Position numbers and translations under genes: made by a program. Of a stretch of DNA of 64,000 nt, positions 13,501-24,860 are shown piece by piece. The number at the start of each line of letters is the position of its first letter. The first letter of the stretch is position 1. Origin of the DNA: Bradysia coprophila. Lineage: Eukaryota > Arthropoda > Insecta > Diptera > Sciaridae. The stretch lies in NCBI RefSeq assembly GCF_014529535.1, contig NW_023503372.1:2021772-2085771 (forward strand), read 5' to 3'. The notes below the pieces were generated by a model, which did no database searches, was not told the DNA's origin, and saw only the letters and a list, made by a program, of their open reading frames with translations.

Positions 13501-14182
13501 GCAATGCAACTATTACGACATCGACGACAAGCAACATGGTTGTCACTGTGGCAAAACACAGCCTTAACGAGCTTACGTGTGTTATCAACTCACATAGCAT
13601 TCGCTTGCTTCACGATCATGTATTTCGGAATGGTGTTAAACATGCGAAACTACGGTCGCTATCAATTACCCACAAGTGCCAGGTTTCTAGCGCTAAGTGA
13701 ACTAACAGGATGCTTTGTGGGTTATTTGTTTGTTAGCAAAACGAAACATACTTTCCTATGGTCAGGTATATTTAATGTCTTCGGAGCATTGACTGCGTTT
13801 TGCATATGGTTCTGGAAAAGTAGAGGTAAGCGGATGGGGATTTGTAAAATGACTGATCCGACTGACTGTTAAAAAAATAATCATCCGAACAGAGGTAGAA
13901 TTCGTTGACGAAGGCATCCTTTTGTATTTTTGTCTAATACTCAAGGCGTCAGTGTCCAGTTCGTTTGGAATACTATCAGCATGTGGTGCTGACTCATTGA
14001 ACAAAGATGCCAAAGCTGTAATGATGTTTTCTTCAGTGTTATGCGGCAGGCTATTTTTACTAAACGCCCCAGTTATAGTGTCATTAGCACAGTTTTATGG
14101 AAAGTACGTATCGCTGACGGTGTTTGCTACACTTGGTGCTATTGGCGGATTATGTATGATTGCTATAGATAGTATAAGTTGA
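10506..14182 (+). CDS. SLC22-type organic-ion transporter (MFS) with frame break in exon 1
   Basis: A polytopic plasma-membrane carrier of the SLC22 type; the substrate cannot be told. Exons are 10506-11063, 11144-11298, 11370-11532, 13362-13825 and 13893-14182, and all four intron joins keep frame. Family hallmarks are the Cys-bearing TM1-TM2 loop with N-glycosylation sites (NES, NRS), then WMPDSPRWLL after TM6, close to the family's PESPRWL signature. The start at 10506 (AAAATG) gives MSRVSATLLG. Near 10606-10612 the reading shifts: the frame from the ATG runs on to 10775, whereas the TM1 segment IPTAFFMACIVYSAPIP is in another frame. Two bases appear lost from a TGG codon after DNC-R. Downstream there is no further defect, about 545 codons in all. 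The DRxGRR loop of MFS proteins is also degenerate (LRYALKVISPKN). It is either a very young pseudogene or a sequence error. Confidence 0.85.
11895..12945. mobile_element. DNA element with short TIRs and TA duplication in transporter intron 3
   Basis: The left end CACTGATAAAAAAGAT mirrors the right end, whose complement reads CACTGATAGAAAAGTT. Each end is flanked by TA (11893-11894 and 12946-12947), as expected of a Tc1/mariner-type insertion. The 1051-bp interior has no transposase. It is full of GTATGTG and TACGTAC-like words in its left third. It accounts for more than half of the 1829-bp intron. Confidence 0.65.
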
Positions 14183-14200
14183 TTAAATTGTAATTATTGA

Positions 14201-14206
14201 AATAAA
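14201..14206 (+). terminator. AATAAA polyadenylation signal of the SLC22-like gene
   Basis: Canonical AATAAA, 18 bases past the transporter's TGA. The short distance implies a very short 3' UTR. Confidence 0.6.
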
Positions 14207-16020
14207 CTGTGATAGTGACTCATTCTAGTGGCCCTAAACCAAAAAAAAATAATTTTGATTCGGATTGAGGGACTCATGAGAAACTCAAAACAGGTTATAC
14301 TGACTTCCAGTCTGCTTCTTCTTCATAGTCTACTTCACAAAAACTGATTTTTTGCATACCTTAAAGGCTCGGTTGTTGAAACTTTTAAACTTTTACTTGG
14401 TCACAGTTTCAAGTTATGCAAAAAATATTTTGGAGAAGAAGCAGACTAGAAGTCAGTATAGTCCGTTCTGAGTTCCTCATAAGTTTCTCCATCCGAATCG
14501 GTAACATTTTTTATGGATTTTTTAAAACTGTATTTTGGTTCAGGAGAACCGTGTGGAGTTCCCTCAACTTTGTTCGCGATTACTACAATTACAAAATCGT
14601 TCAACGTTTAAAGAATGCATCAACGATGTTAACAGGCAAACAAAAAATTCCACGCTTCAGTGTTGCCATACAGATCTTAAATCATTGACAAGGCATCAGA
14701 ACAGTCGGAGCGTTTGCTGCGACTTAGCCCCGTACAACCCGTAATCCTATTTCGTCCGCAACCATAATACGTCCGTAGCCCTAATAAGCCCGGAACCCTA
14801 ATACGTCTACAACCGTTTAATGCGTCTGTTGCCAAAATGCAAGTCAAGTTGGGCATTGTCAAATTTACTGAAACTGTTCGTTTTTAAAATTGCGCATAGC
14901 GCAATTACGAAAGCCCGTACGAAGTACCTTTCAAATAAGGGCCCTCCCAACAAGCCCACGTTGCATCTTACCCAAAAACAATGTTCAGCAACTTTGTTCT
15001 ACTCGTCAATACCTTTCATTTAATATATCACAAGCAGCTATTGCGTGCGTATTTCGGTAGATATCGTCGAAAGACTGAAAAACACCTATAGGGCACTAGC
15101 TCTGGAGGGGCCGACCCTACCATGCCCATTTTCGAACTTGACCTTACTTTTGTCTATACCAATCGGGGAAAAAAGAATTTTGAAAAAAGGTTGTGATTTA
15201 CTCAAGCTAGAGGGGTCACAGACGGACGGACGGACGGACAGACGGACGGACATTTTTTTTATTGCGGATTCGTCATCTATGAACATAACCAAATGCTTTG
15301 CCCTTACTGTCTGCTTCCAATTCGACGTGTTACAAACGGCATATTAATCTTATAAGCCCCCAGTACTTCGTACGGGGCTAATAACTCCATGAATTTGAAT
15401 TTTTGAGGTGTCGAATGTGTGATGTAGGGCATCAATTTAACTTCCAAAGCGTTTCAGACAACAAGCATCGTTACTATCATTTGGCTTACAATATTTGGCT
15501 AACACTAGATAGATAGGTTCAAGATCGAAAAGTTCATCTTTTTAAATACTGCTCCCCGAAGAAACAAGAGCTACAGAAGGAACAGGGTAAGACACTACTG
15601 AGACACGCACTCATTACAAATTGTGTGAAAAATCAACTTAAAGCGTGGGTTTCGAAATTCAGTCTCCCTAGTTTGCCCAAGGTTCTGAAAGAACAATGTC
15701 AAACATATATCCAAGGTCTTCAATTTCTGCTAGGTGAAGTCCTTTTTCACGAAGCGATCAGCGTAACCTTCCAATTAAAATATCTTGAAATTGTCAGTAA
15801 CGTGTGGCGATCTACGAAGTCGCACTTTTCGGGTCTTAGGTATGAAAAAATAATTTAAATGTTGGCGCTTCTACACAATAAATCTTATGGTACTAGAACT
15901 GCTAGAAATAAAGTAATTGGAAATTTGGATAGTGTGACCTGATGGATGGAAATTATTTGTTTGACATCTCATTTCCCCTCCCTCTCAATTATTATTACCG
16001 CGTCAAACACAAACAATTGT
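14207..16020. other. Intergenic region with element C copy 2
   Basis: At 14230-14470 there is a diverged inverted repeat: two segments carry CTGACTTCCAGTCTGCTTCT-like words and their complement AGAAGCAGACTAGAAGTCAG. Element C copy 2 occupies 14688-15381. An open frame at 15625-15858 (77 codons, plus) has no recognisable domain, and I do not call it. The stretch 15880-16020 probably leads into the promoter of the RRM/F-box gene. Confidence 0.5.
14688..15381. mobile_element. Repeat element C, short copy (694 bp)
   Basis: It is nearly identical to 8310-9495 over both flanking parts but lacks the three 145-bp units and most of the GGAC array. The ends are the same: ACAAGGCATCAGAACAGTCG on the left and CGTACGGGGCTAA on the right. 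The high identity suggests recent activity or gene conversion between the two copies 5 kb apart. Confidence 0.65.
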
Positions 16021-16206
16021 TAATGCGTTTTAGAGTAGGCTCTGCGAATTTCTTTTTTATTCAATTGTGAAATGCTGGAGCGTCTTGTCGCTAATTTTGA
16101 ACTGCGTGTTTGTGATTCCTAAATTTCACCTGATTAAAATCCGTTCCAAGTGGAACGATTGTGTTTTTCGTTCGACGATAAATTCAAAAAGGATTTTCGA
16201 TTTTGC

Positions 16207-16374
16207 GTAAGTTTTATTTTCATACACCACTGTGTGTAATAGCACGACGGTGGTTGGTAAAAATTGCCATCGTCGCTTTTTTGAAAAGCTATGTAACTGT
16301 ATTGAATGCTGACCTTGCTTTGTTTATCGTTGATTATCGTTGTCTGATTGTTGTAACTATTTGTATGCGAACAG
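16207..16374 (+). other. Probable 5' UTR intron of the RRM/F-box gene
   Basis: TTTTGC|GTAAGTTTT at 16207 and GCGAACAG at 16374 form good splice borders around a T-rich 168-bp stretch. The resumed exon leads to the chosen ATG at 16398 after 23 bases. This is inferred from splice signals only. Confidence 0.5.
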
Positions 16375-16397
16375 GTCGAGACAATACTGCATGAACA

Positions 16398-18415
16398 ATG
16401 TTGCCATCACGCACTGGAAATCGTCAACGGAAAAAGATTGGAAAGAAGAGTAAGCAACTCTATAAGCCAAAAATCGAGTACACTGATGATGGTATCGTTG
16501 TTACCACTTTGTACATCAAATCGCTTGGAAAAGAGGTTAGGATTTTTACATTCGAACGTTCTTCTGGAACCGATTATCCAACGGCTCTGTTCTGTTTTTT
16601 TCACAGATAACGCGTAGCCATCTCGTCGACTACTTCACCAAATACGGCAAAATACAAAATGTGCGAATCCACGGAATTCCTACAAAGGCAAATGGTTTTG
16701 GCTTTGTTACCTTTGCTAGACCGGAAGCGGCGTCAAAGGTGTTGCAGTCTCGTTTCCACAAGATTAATGGCAAGGAAGTGACAATTGCCATAGCAGACAG
16801 CTGGCACCAGGAAAAGCCTCTGGAACAATCCAACAACCACAAGACGAAACCAGTTAAGCTTCCCATTGAGCTAACGAATACGACTGGCACGTACCTCACG
16901 GATCTGAACGACGACTGTCTCTACGAAATATTTTCGCGCACATCGCTGAACATAATGGATTTGTGTTCGGTTGCAGAAACGTGCACCCGATTGAAGGCCA
17001 TCGCCACCCGTATCTTCACCAAATTACACAAAAGCTGCAAATTCAACGAAATGTCTCTACAGACCATTCATGAGATGAGACGCATGCTAATCAACTTTGG
17101 TTCGTCCATCACAGACCTGACCATTGGACCGAGCTACGAGCTTGAACAGCACTATGACGGGATAGCAGCGCGTGTCCTGGATTTGGTAATCCGTTGTTGC
17201 AGCAAAACGCTGGAATCGTTGAGACTCAAAGACTTTCAAATAAGCGACCATCTGATCGGCAAGTTGCGACCGATGTTCGCCAAGCTGAAGCTGCTGCATA
17301 TCGATGACGGTTACATTGGCGATGGTAAGCAATTGTTTGCCAATTGTGCATCACTGATCGAATTGAAGGTGACCAACTGGGAGAATGACGAAAATGGCAT
17401 GATTTTCGAGAATAAATTTCCCAAATTGGAACGCTTCAAGTACAAGAGAAGTCATGATGACTACGATGATTACGATCTGGAAACGTTCGTGTCGAACCAT
17501 AAAGGTTTGAAGGCGCTTAGCATGGGTAACTTCCACGCCGACTGTTCGTCACTATTGCCTGTTATTGCAAAGAATTGCACGGATCTGGAAAAGTTAAACA
17601 TCACCGGCCACCACTACGACAGTCCATATAATTATGTCGAAGCACTGAAGAGTCTGTTGACGCTGAAGAAGCTGACAAAGTTGAAAATCAAATGTGATAA
17701 GGAAAATGTTACCAAATTTCTCAAAGAACTTCCCCAACTGAGCTCGTTGGAATATCTGGAACTTTGGTTTGCCCAAAGTGATGCAGAGTTTATACCGGCG
17801 CTGTCTGAACTGAAAAATCTTAAAGTGTTGCGGTTGCGCGACTGTAACCATCTGAAGAATGTAGATGCACTCGCCAATTTAGACAAATTGACCGAGTTGT
17901 CGATACTTATACCCAGCCCCACCGCAATTGTCGATATCGAAATAGACATTGTCGCTTTGGTCAAACGTCTGACCGATTTAAAGAAACTCACCATCGGACT
18001 GCATTCGATTACGGTGGATCGACAAATGTTCCTGCGACTGGTCAGCGTCGTACGCGAAAGACCGGGCAGATTGCCGTCGCCGCTTGAAGTAAAGGCGTTT
18101 AGCATCCAACACCAAGCGTTCGACCTTCAATTGGATAGTAAAAACCATGAATTCGTCACATTGGAACCCGTCGAACATTATGATTCCGAGTACGATTCCG
18201 AGAATGATTCATACATGTCGGACGAATACTCGGATTCAGACTTCGATCCGTATTTCCTCGATGATGCTGAAAGTGATGATTTCGATTTTCCCGCCGCCTT
18301 TCTACTGCCTTACTTGCAACATCAGATTATGAATCATTTTGGTGGCGGTAGCGACGATGAAGATTCAGACGATGTAGATGCTGATAATGAAGATGAAGAC
18401 ACCGAGGTCTGGTAA
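16398..18415 (+). CDS. RRM + F-box + leucine-rich-repeat protein
   Basis: Two coding exons, 16398-16535 and 16607-18415, joined by a 71-bp phase-0 intron, encode 648 aa. An RRM spans about residues 35-110, with RNP2-like TLYIKSL (exon 1) and RNP1 NGFGFVTFA at about 75-83; the intron cuts the RRM. An F-box-like segment follows at about 143-185 (YLTDLNDDCLYEIF, then CSVAETCTRLKAI). About ten irregular leucine-rich repeats cover about 215-500, for example LEKLNITG, LKKLTKLKIK and LEYLELWF. The tail (about 565-648) is rich in D, E and S. F-box proteins link substrates to SCF ubiquitin ligases through Skp1, with LRRs usually binding the substrate; an RRM suggests RNA or RNP targeting. The function is inference. 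The start has the context AACAATG with basic residues after it. Confidence 0.92.
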
Positions 18416-18421
18416 CCGCAA

Positions 18422-18840
18422 TACGATTATCAGCAAATTATTTCCGCATGGAAATCTGTCGGGCATTCCGATTTGTTGCTAAATTTGTCCTAATTTTTTT
18501 CCTTTTTGTTTGTTGTGTTTTTGCTCAATTGAATTGATTAAATCGTAAATTTCCTTTTGCTAACTAAAGCTATTATATACCACCGTGTGTGTCTGGAACT
18601 GATTGAATTTTGAACAAATAAAACCAAATGTTTCGACCGCACAAGAACTTTCTTTCCATTACAATTTCGTGTCTACTGCATTTTGGTCAAAGACCGTGAC
18701 AACTTCACTTGGGATTAATGGTTTTCTCGTTTCACCCTCAGCAACCGACGAGTGTGTCATCAAATTCTGAAGTTGAAACTATTTTTTGAAGTTTTAGAAA
18801 ATGAGTTGAAGACAGGGACGTTCTCTGGAATATTCTTTCT
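18422..18840 (+). repeat. 3' UTR and downstream block, duplicated at 23890-24250
   Basis: From AGCAAATTATTTCCGCATGG to GTTGAAACTATTTTTT this stretch matches 23890-24250 with scattered substitutions and small gaps. The duplication runs through the poly(A) signal into 3' flanking DNA without a poly(A) tract. It therefore happened at the DNA level and not by reverse transcription of the mRNA. Confidence 0.8.
18617..18622 (+). terminator. AATAAA polyadenylation signal of the RRM/F-box gene
   Basis: AATAAA about 200 bases past the TAA at 18413-18415. The same sequence block, including this hexamer, recurs downstream of GHITM. Confidence 0.6.
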
Positions 18841-19479
18841 TATTTTTTCCACAATTTTCTAAATTTTCCTCATTTTCCTAAATTTTTACAAAAATAAAAT
18901 TTGGGAAAATTCTGGAAAATTTAGGAAAACGTGAGATACATCAATAGGACCTGGTGGAAGCCTTTGTAGATCTTTAACCGGGTACAGGTGGCAAGCATAT
19001 GACCAGTATTATTATCTGGTTTATTACTTCCATCGATCCATCGAATTTTTTAATATGCATTTTACTGTATAAATGACCATATTACCCAGAGCTAGTCATT
19101 ATATTTGGAGTCGTTAGCGATAACAGATGATAACAGCCGCATGTGACAGGTGCCATGGTGATTATGGATCACTTCACTGCGATAAATTCTAATAAATCAA
19201 TAAAAACGTCATCAACTGCACAGATAGCTCGAATGGTCGAAGTGTCTCTGACGCTTTAGTAACTCGCTCAATGAGCAGGTCAGGAATTATGAACATTATT
19301 CCTGGTAAACATTAAGATGTATGTCCTGGCGGAATTTTCGAAAAGAATGTAGATGCAAGAAATAGGATTAGCTTGTCTGACGTGAATTGGTTGATCTCCT
19401 TAAATTATAATCTAATCTTTACCATCCATTCATCGGGACTTATCAGAGAATGTCTTTAGATATATGGGTAATTCCAGCT

Positions 19480-20420
19480 AATTAGTGACTGTTCGAAATA
19501 TTTTCACCAATTGAAATACGATTTTGGCAAACTTTTTTTCCTTGAAAGCTGTTGACCAGACGCGTCGTTTAAGTTCCATATTAAGTGGGTGGCCCAAAAT
19601 CTCGGGTAGATACCACCATAAAAGTGTATGCTTGTTTTTGGCAAATTTCTTGTTTATTTCACGAAACCTGAACCGATTTCACTAAACTTTTTTTTTACTG
19701 AAAGCTATTGACAAGACGCGTAGTTTGACACCAATATGAGGTCATTGTAAAATGCGGTCTCGGGGAGATATGACCAAAAAGTGTCCGTTTGTATTCGACA
19801 TTACGAGATATTCTCAATTAATCTCAAATAATTTCTGTAAACTTGTTTCCCTGTAGAAACGAATGCTATAATTCCACAATTGCTCCAAATGACACGAAAT
19901 TAGTTTTTTTTTGAAGATTTTTGGTTCATTCTGCTTCGAAGTAAGGTGAAATCACCTCGACCCAAACGTTGCCAAAATTAAATTTTTTCATATAAAAACT
20001 GAAGATCGGTGTCATTCGAAAGCTACAGTATATGACTTCACTAGAAAAATAACTTTGGCTCGATCAGGTTAGTTAGGTGAGTGAAGTAGGTGAAATCAGC
20101 TTCCCAGTGGTGATAAGTATCATCCTCGAATTTTGACTCATCGAGGTTATCTCGAAAAATTTTGTAACCATTTTTTTAAACGGTTTTGAGCCAAAGAAAC
20201 ATTTACTGTAGGGCAACAACCACCAATTTCGAAAAAAAATATTTCTGCCTATTAATGACCTCCAAAAAATATCACTTTTATAGACATATCTCCCACAAAT
20301 TTTGGGCTACCAACCTCATATTGGGCTTAAACTGCGCGTCTTGACCATAGCATTCAGGGGAAAAAAGTTTACAGAAATCAGTTTACATTTGGTGAAAATA
20401 TTTCAAAAAGTCACAAACAT
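19480..20420. repeat. Long inverted repeat, arms of about 150 bp
   Basis: The left arm (about 19485-19640) contains GAAATATTTTCACCAA and CCAGACGCGTCGTTTAA. The right arm (about 20270-20420) carries diverged complements, TTGGTGAAAATATTTC and TTAAACTGCGCGTCTTGACC. A third, direct copy of part of the left arm sits at about 19670-19790 (TGACAAGACGCGTAGTTTGA). There is no coding capacity; it is an old foldback element. Confidence 0.6.
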
Positions 20421-20560
20421 GTAACGCAACTAACCGCCGACTTCTTCGATCACACAGGTCACACTTCGCAGGCTAAAAATTACAATTTCATGTGTCGGGG
20501 CCGAAAATGAGGGAGTTTCGAGATTTTTCTCGGGTTTTCGACCCCTTACATGAAATTTTT

Positions 20561-20676
20561 TTTGTGTATCTGTTTTGGACGATTGATTTTAGGCACTTTC
20601 GCATGTAGCCTGCACTTCATTCGGGCTACAACTCGCGAAATTGCCTAAAAACAATCGTCCAAAACAGATACACAAA
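20561..20676. repeat. Compact palindrome with arms of about 40 bp
   Basis: TTTGTGTATCTGTTTTGGAC on the left pairs with GTCCAAAACAGATACACAAA on the right. Pairing continues inward through TTTTAGGCA/TGCCTAAAA and TTCGC/GCGAA. The transcript or single strand would make a strong hairpin. Confidence 0.75.
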
Positions 20677-21194
20677 TAACTATTCTTGTTGGCATGAAAG
20701 CACTGTGTCTCCTGAGTATTAGGAAATTTATAGACTGATTTGTTATCGCAAAACATAGCCAACACAGCTCACTTTATGCCTCAGAAATGACGAAATTTGT
20801 AACGCAGCTAACCCTGTAGTGTCCCATATAATGTGGTCGTTACACAAAAAAAACGAATTGAATTGAATTATTAAGCATTCACATATCACTGGTAAATGTG
20901 GACTTATATATATATACGCTTGTTAAAGCCAATGAGGAAAATATATTCCCTAATGTTTAAGACTATCAAAGTAATATCAATCGATGGGCAAGGTCTATAA
21001 TGCGACTATTCCTACAATTAAGAAGTGTCACTCGAATACTAGCTCCGATAAAAATGACCTACAATGTCATTAGGTCAATAATATTAGGTCCGTGCGGTGC
21101 TACGATAGTAAAACGTTTTATCTGTCTAGAACGATAATCTCGAGCTTATCCCTCTAGGGAGTTTTTGTTTATCTCGATACATCTGTTCTCGACA

Positions 21195-21335
21195 GATAAA
21201 ATATGATATGCACCTATTGCCAGACTGTTATTTTGACGTGTAGGCATTATGACCCACGCCTTCGGCTAGGGCAATAATGTCCTACAAGTCAAAATACCAA
21301 TCTTGGCAACCAACAGGTGCATAATATATATTACT
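21195..21335. mobile_element. Palindromic MITE-like element
   Basis: Left words ATGCACCTATTGCCA, TATTTTGAC and TGTAGG pair with right words TGGCAACCAACAGGTGCAT, GTCAAAATA and CCTACA. The short centre is ACGCCTTCGGCT. The arms are about 55 bp and imperfect. Confidence 0.55.
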
Positions 21336-22095
21336 TGCGAATCCCTGCGAAAGTGAGTTTGAATGCATGTGCCATACATGTAATGATTCATTTTCGCGGG
21401 GTGCTGCGAGTAAAATAACTTATGTAATTGTTTGGAGATTGGATAAATGAGTAACATTAATTTACGTAATTGTTTGGAGGTTTGTATTTTGCCAGGTGCG
21501 AGGATTTCAACCCGAGTCGATGGCAAGGGCTACAAGGGCATCCAAAAATGAAAAAAAAATGTTTGCGAAACGGCTCCTCATTATCGAATAGAAGACAATG
21601 AGCTTGGAATGGAATAACAGACAATTAAAACAACAGAAGATTCGGATTGGCTAATGCGATTGCGGTTTCTAAGGGAAATATACTCACTAAACTAAGCAAA
21701 TAATACTCACTGTCTCTTGATTCAAGTATTGGCTTTCAAAGAATGCCTAACAATATTGTCTTTTTCGTCAGCTCGTTGGAAGTAATCTTTCAAATTTTGG
21801 AGCGAAGCCTTCATCGAATCCATTTGATTGTAGATGTCATTACGTGTACTGATAATTTTGACGGTTTAAAGAGAATATGTTGAGAAAGAGAGAGTTACGA
21901 GAGACTATACCCCTGAGCATTGAGAGGAACAACTCATAAACGTCAAGTTATTATAGAAAAACGCATAAAATAAGTGAAAATAGAAAAGACCAGAATAAAT
22001 TCGGTTTAAATTGTGAAAGCTGTTGCGGAAAGGAAGAATATTTTAAATTTAAAATTACAATCGAAAATTTGCTTGTGAGGATAACGACAAGAGAA

Positions 22096-22391
22096 GTAAG
22101 TGGACCTAGGAAAATTGCATTAAATTTCAATCAAAGTTTCCTCGGTTCATGCAAAATTATGTTTGGTACAAAATTTTCCATGGAAAAGTTTGCTTGTTGA
22201 CACATTCGGTTCGGCCTTTTGACCAAATTATTGTAGTCCGTTTCCAAATCGTTTTTCTTAAAAAAAAAAAAAACGAATTTCAGGCAACTGACTCACAGTT
22301 AAGCATTTTCCAACAGATTTTCGTCCAAAATTTTCTCGTCATCTCTGTTATTGCATCGAATTGCATCAGAAATTTTATTTACGTTTCACAG
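22096..22391 (+). other. Probable 5' UTR intron of GHITM
   Basis: GAGAA|GTAAGTGG at 22096 and ACGTTTCACAG at 22391 give consensus borders. The downstream exon reaches the ATG after 11 bases. It is inferred from signals only. Confidence 0.45.
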
Positions 22392-22402
22392 AATCACTCA
22401 GA

Positions 22403-23664
22403 ATGTTGTCTAAATTGGTCATGGGATCGGCGACATATTCGCCAATGATCTTTCGTTCTGCTGTCCAACAAATTCCAAAAAGGAATCAATTTCTGGTACG
22501 ACAATTTCAACGAGATGCTAAAGAAGCTTTCCAGACACGAAGTCAACGAATCGCAGAGAGACAAACTTTGCGCGAAAAAATTATGGCACCAGCTGGACCA
22601 AATGGTGAGTGTGCCCAGTTTGGTTTGGCGATGTTGTGAAATTCAAAATTTCCTGTCCTTTTTAGCATTTGCAATTGGAAAAGGAGCAGCTGCTGGCGCT
22701 TCGGTTATCGGATTAGGAGCATTATGTTTCTACGGTTTGGGAATGGGAAAGGGAACATCGGTTCTAAACAATTCCATGTAAGTTCGGTCAATCTCTTCTT
22801 GCCATCGAAACTAATGCTTCGCCTTTCCATAGGCTCTGGCCGGAATATGTCAAAGAACGCATCCACAGCACATACGCTTACTTCGGTGGCTCGGTTGTCA
22901 TTACCGCTGCAAGTGCAGCTGCAATATTTCGTTCACCAACCTTGCTCAACTTAGCGTCTAGAGGTGGATGGATACCACTGATTGCTACGATGGCACTGAT
23001 GATCGGTTCGGGTATGGTTGCTCGATCAATTCCATACGAACCTGGCTTTGGAACGAAACAACTTGCCTGGGCTGCTCACTGTGCAATAATTGGTGGTGTT
23101 CTTGCTCCGCTGTCCTTTGTCGGCGGGCCGATATTGTTGCGTGCAGCGATGTATACAGCAGGAATTGTTGGCGGTTTGAGCACGGTAGCTGTCTGTGCGC
23201 CGAGCGATAAATTCTTGTATATGGGTGGCCCGTTGGCTATCGGTCTGGGAGTTGTTTTCGCCGCTTCGATGGGTTCAATGTTTTTGCCCCCAACAACGGT
23301 AAGAACGACGAACATATTCTAGATTGCGTATTTCGTACTAACATTGATTTGGCTCGAATTTCATTCAGGCACTCGGAGCAGGAATCTATTCGCTCTCATT
23401 GTATGGCGGTTTGATTTTGTTCAGTGGATTCTTGCTCTATGACACACAGAGAATCGTACGAAAAGCCGAAACACATCCAAATTATGCCATGCAACCCTAT
23501 GATCCGGTCAATTCGTAAGTGTGACGACGAATTTTATGTTGCGGAGAAAAACTAATTTTTTGCTTTTCCATTTTCACAGCGCCATTTCGATATACATGGA
23601 CACAATTAACATCTTCATCCGAATGGTTTCCATACTAGCCGGTGGAGGCGGTCGACGAAAGTAA
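22403..23664 (+). CDS. Ghitm: Growth hormone-inducible transmembrane protein (TMBIM5)
   Basis: A BAX-inhibitor-1 family protein of the inner mitochondrial membrane, linked to cristae structure and cation exchange. Five exons, 22403-22604, 22666-22777, 22833-23298, 23369-23514 and 23580-23664, join in frame to 336 aa; family members are about 345 aa. The N-terminus is rich in R, Q, S and K with almost no acid (RSAVQQIPKRNQFLVRQFQ), fitting a mitochondrial presequence. Several hydrophobic Gly/Ala-rich helices follow, including GVVFAASMGSMFLPPTT and LYGGLILFSGFLLYDTQRIV; the last is the conserved BI-1 signature. The family segment YDPVNSAISIYMDTINIFIR is present. The C-terminus ends GGGGRRK. Start: first ATG after a likely 5' UTR splice acceptor. 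Confidence 0.95.
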
Positions 23665-23733
23665 TCAATTGTGTAGCGAGAAGCCGTGTGTGTACATTTA
23701 ATTGCTGAAAATATAATTGCCCGTTGTGATATA

Positions 23734-23739
23734 AATAAA
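23734..23739 (+). terminator. AATAAA polyadenylation signal of GHITM
   Basis: AATAAA, 70 bases past the TAA and followed by an A run. Confidence 0.65.
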
Positions 23740-23889
23740 AAAAATGGCTTTGCGATGACCGCTGGTTTGAAGTGAATATTAGGTTGGCCTTTATAATACC
23801 CTCGATGGGTTACCCATAGACTAGTCGGGAAAAACTTTAAGTAGTGCAGTGGTGCATTGTACATCCTTCACCAAAAAACGGCTTTTACG

Positions 23890-24250
23890 TTTAGTCTAGC
23901 AAATTATTTCCGCATGGAAATCTGTCGGGTATTCCGATTCGTGGCTAAATTTGCCCTAATTTTTTCCTTTTTGTTTGTTGTGCATTTGCTCAATTGAATT
24001 GATTAAATCGTAAATCGTAAAAAGCCAACGTGTGTCTGGAACTCATTGAACAAATAAAGCAACATGTTTCGACCATAACTGTCTTTCTGTTACAATTTCA
24101 TGTCTACTGGCAAGCAAAGACCATCACTTGGGATCAGTGGTTTTCTCTTTTAACCCTCAGCAACCGGCGAGCGTATCATGGTTTTATAATCATCCTTCTG
24201 ACGTTGAAACTATTTTTTATCGTTGGAGGAAATGACTTGAAGACAGACAC
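23890..24250 (+). repeat. Second copy of the RRM/F-box gene 3' flank
   Basis: It is the partner of 18422-18840, beginning AGCAAATTATTTCCGCATGG and keeping the AATAAA hexamer (near 24053) and CAATTGAATTGATTAAATCG. No F-box coding sequence lies upstream; GHITM's own 3' end does. Confidence 0.8.
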
Positions 24251-24860
24251 TTATTCCATACAGGAAATTTCAGAAAAAGATAATGTCGAAAGGAGGTACC
24301 AGCCAGTGGAGTGGCTATGAGAAGAAAAAATATTTTAAGCAACTGGTAGAGGAAGAGGATAACTTTTGAGTCAGATTCCTCAGTGTTCGTCCATAAACCC
24401 ACCGATTTCTACACAATTAGTTGAGGAAGATATCATATCGCACATCTTTCTGACAATGAGGCTTTTGATGAATATTTCGCGCGCGGCAGTTTAAGGGCGA
24501 CCAACAAGGGACACAACCGAATTGCTGCACATTTTGAACGATCACAATCTTGAAGTTCTTCCCAAACCTCGCAACAAATTGCTTAAAACTCCGAAGGAAA
24601 AGATTGAGCAACGGGCTTTGTCTGGTGGTGGAACATTTTACTATCGTGGTATTCGGAAGTCATCGAAAACGAGAAAGCATCTGCTTGCTGAGGTTGGTGA
24701 GATTTTACTTGATGTAGGAACAGAGGGTGCCCGCCCATTTGGATCGTCGAAACAGCCTTGAATTGCCTTAGACATTTTTTATTAAGCGAAAATATTACTG
24801 CTTGTTACAGTGGGTCGATTTTTGCCATTTTTCAATCAACACCCGGTGGCTGCAGAAGCT

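Larger units (their letters stand above)
18841..22095. other. Intergenic region between the RRM/F-box gene and GHITM
   Basis: No exon recognised. It holds a mirror-like AATTTTCC/GGAAAATT patch at 18835-18930, a long inverted repeat at 19480-20420, and a compact palindrome at 20561-20676. A second palindromic element lies at 21195-21335. The word ACGTAATTGTTTGGAG is repeated at about 21425 and 21465. The GHITM promoter probably lies around 21850-22080. Confidence 0.55.

Noticed and set aside
15625..15858. 77-codon open frame on the plus strand before the RRM/F-box gene
   Set aside because: No recognised domain or splice partner; length is expected by chance.
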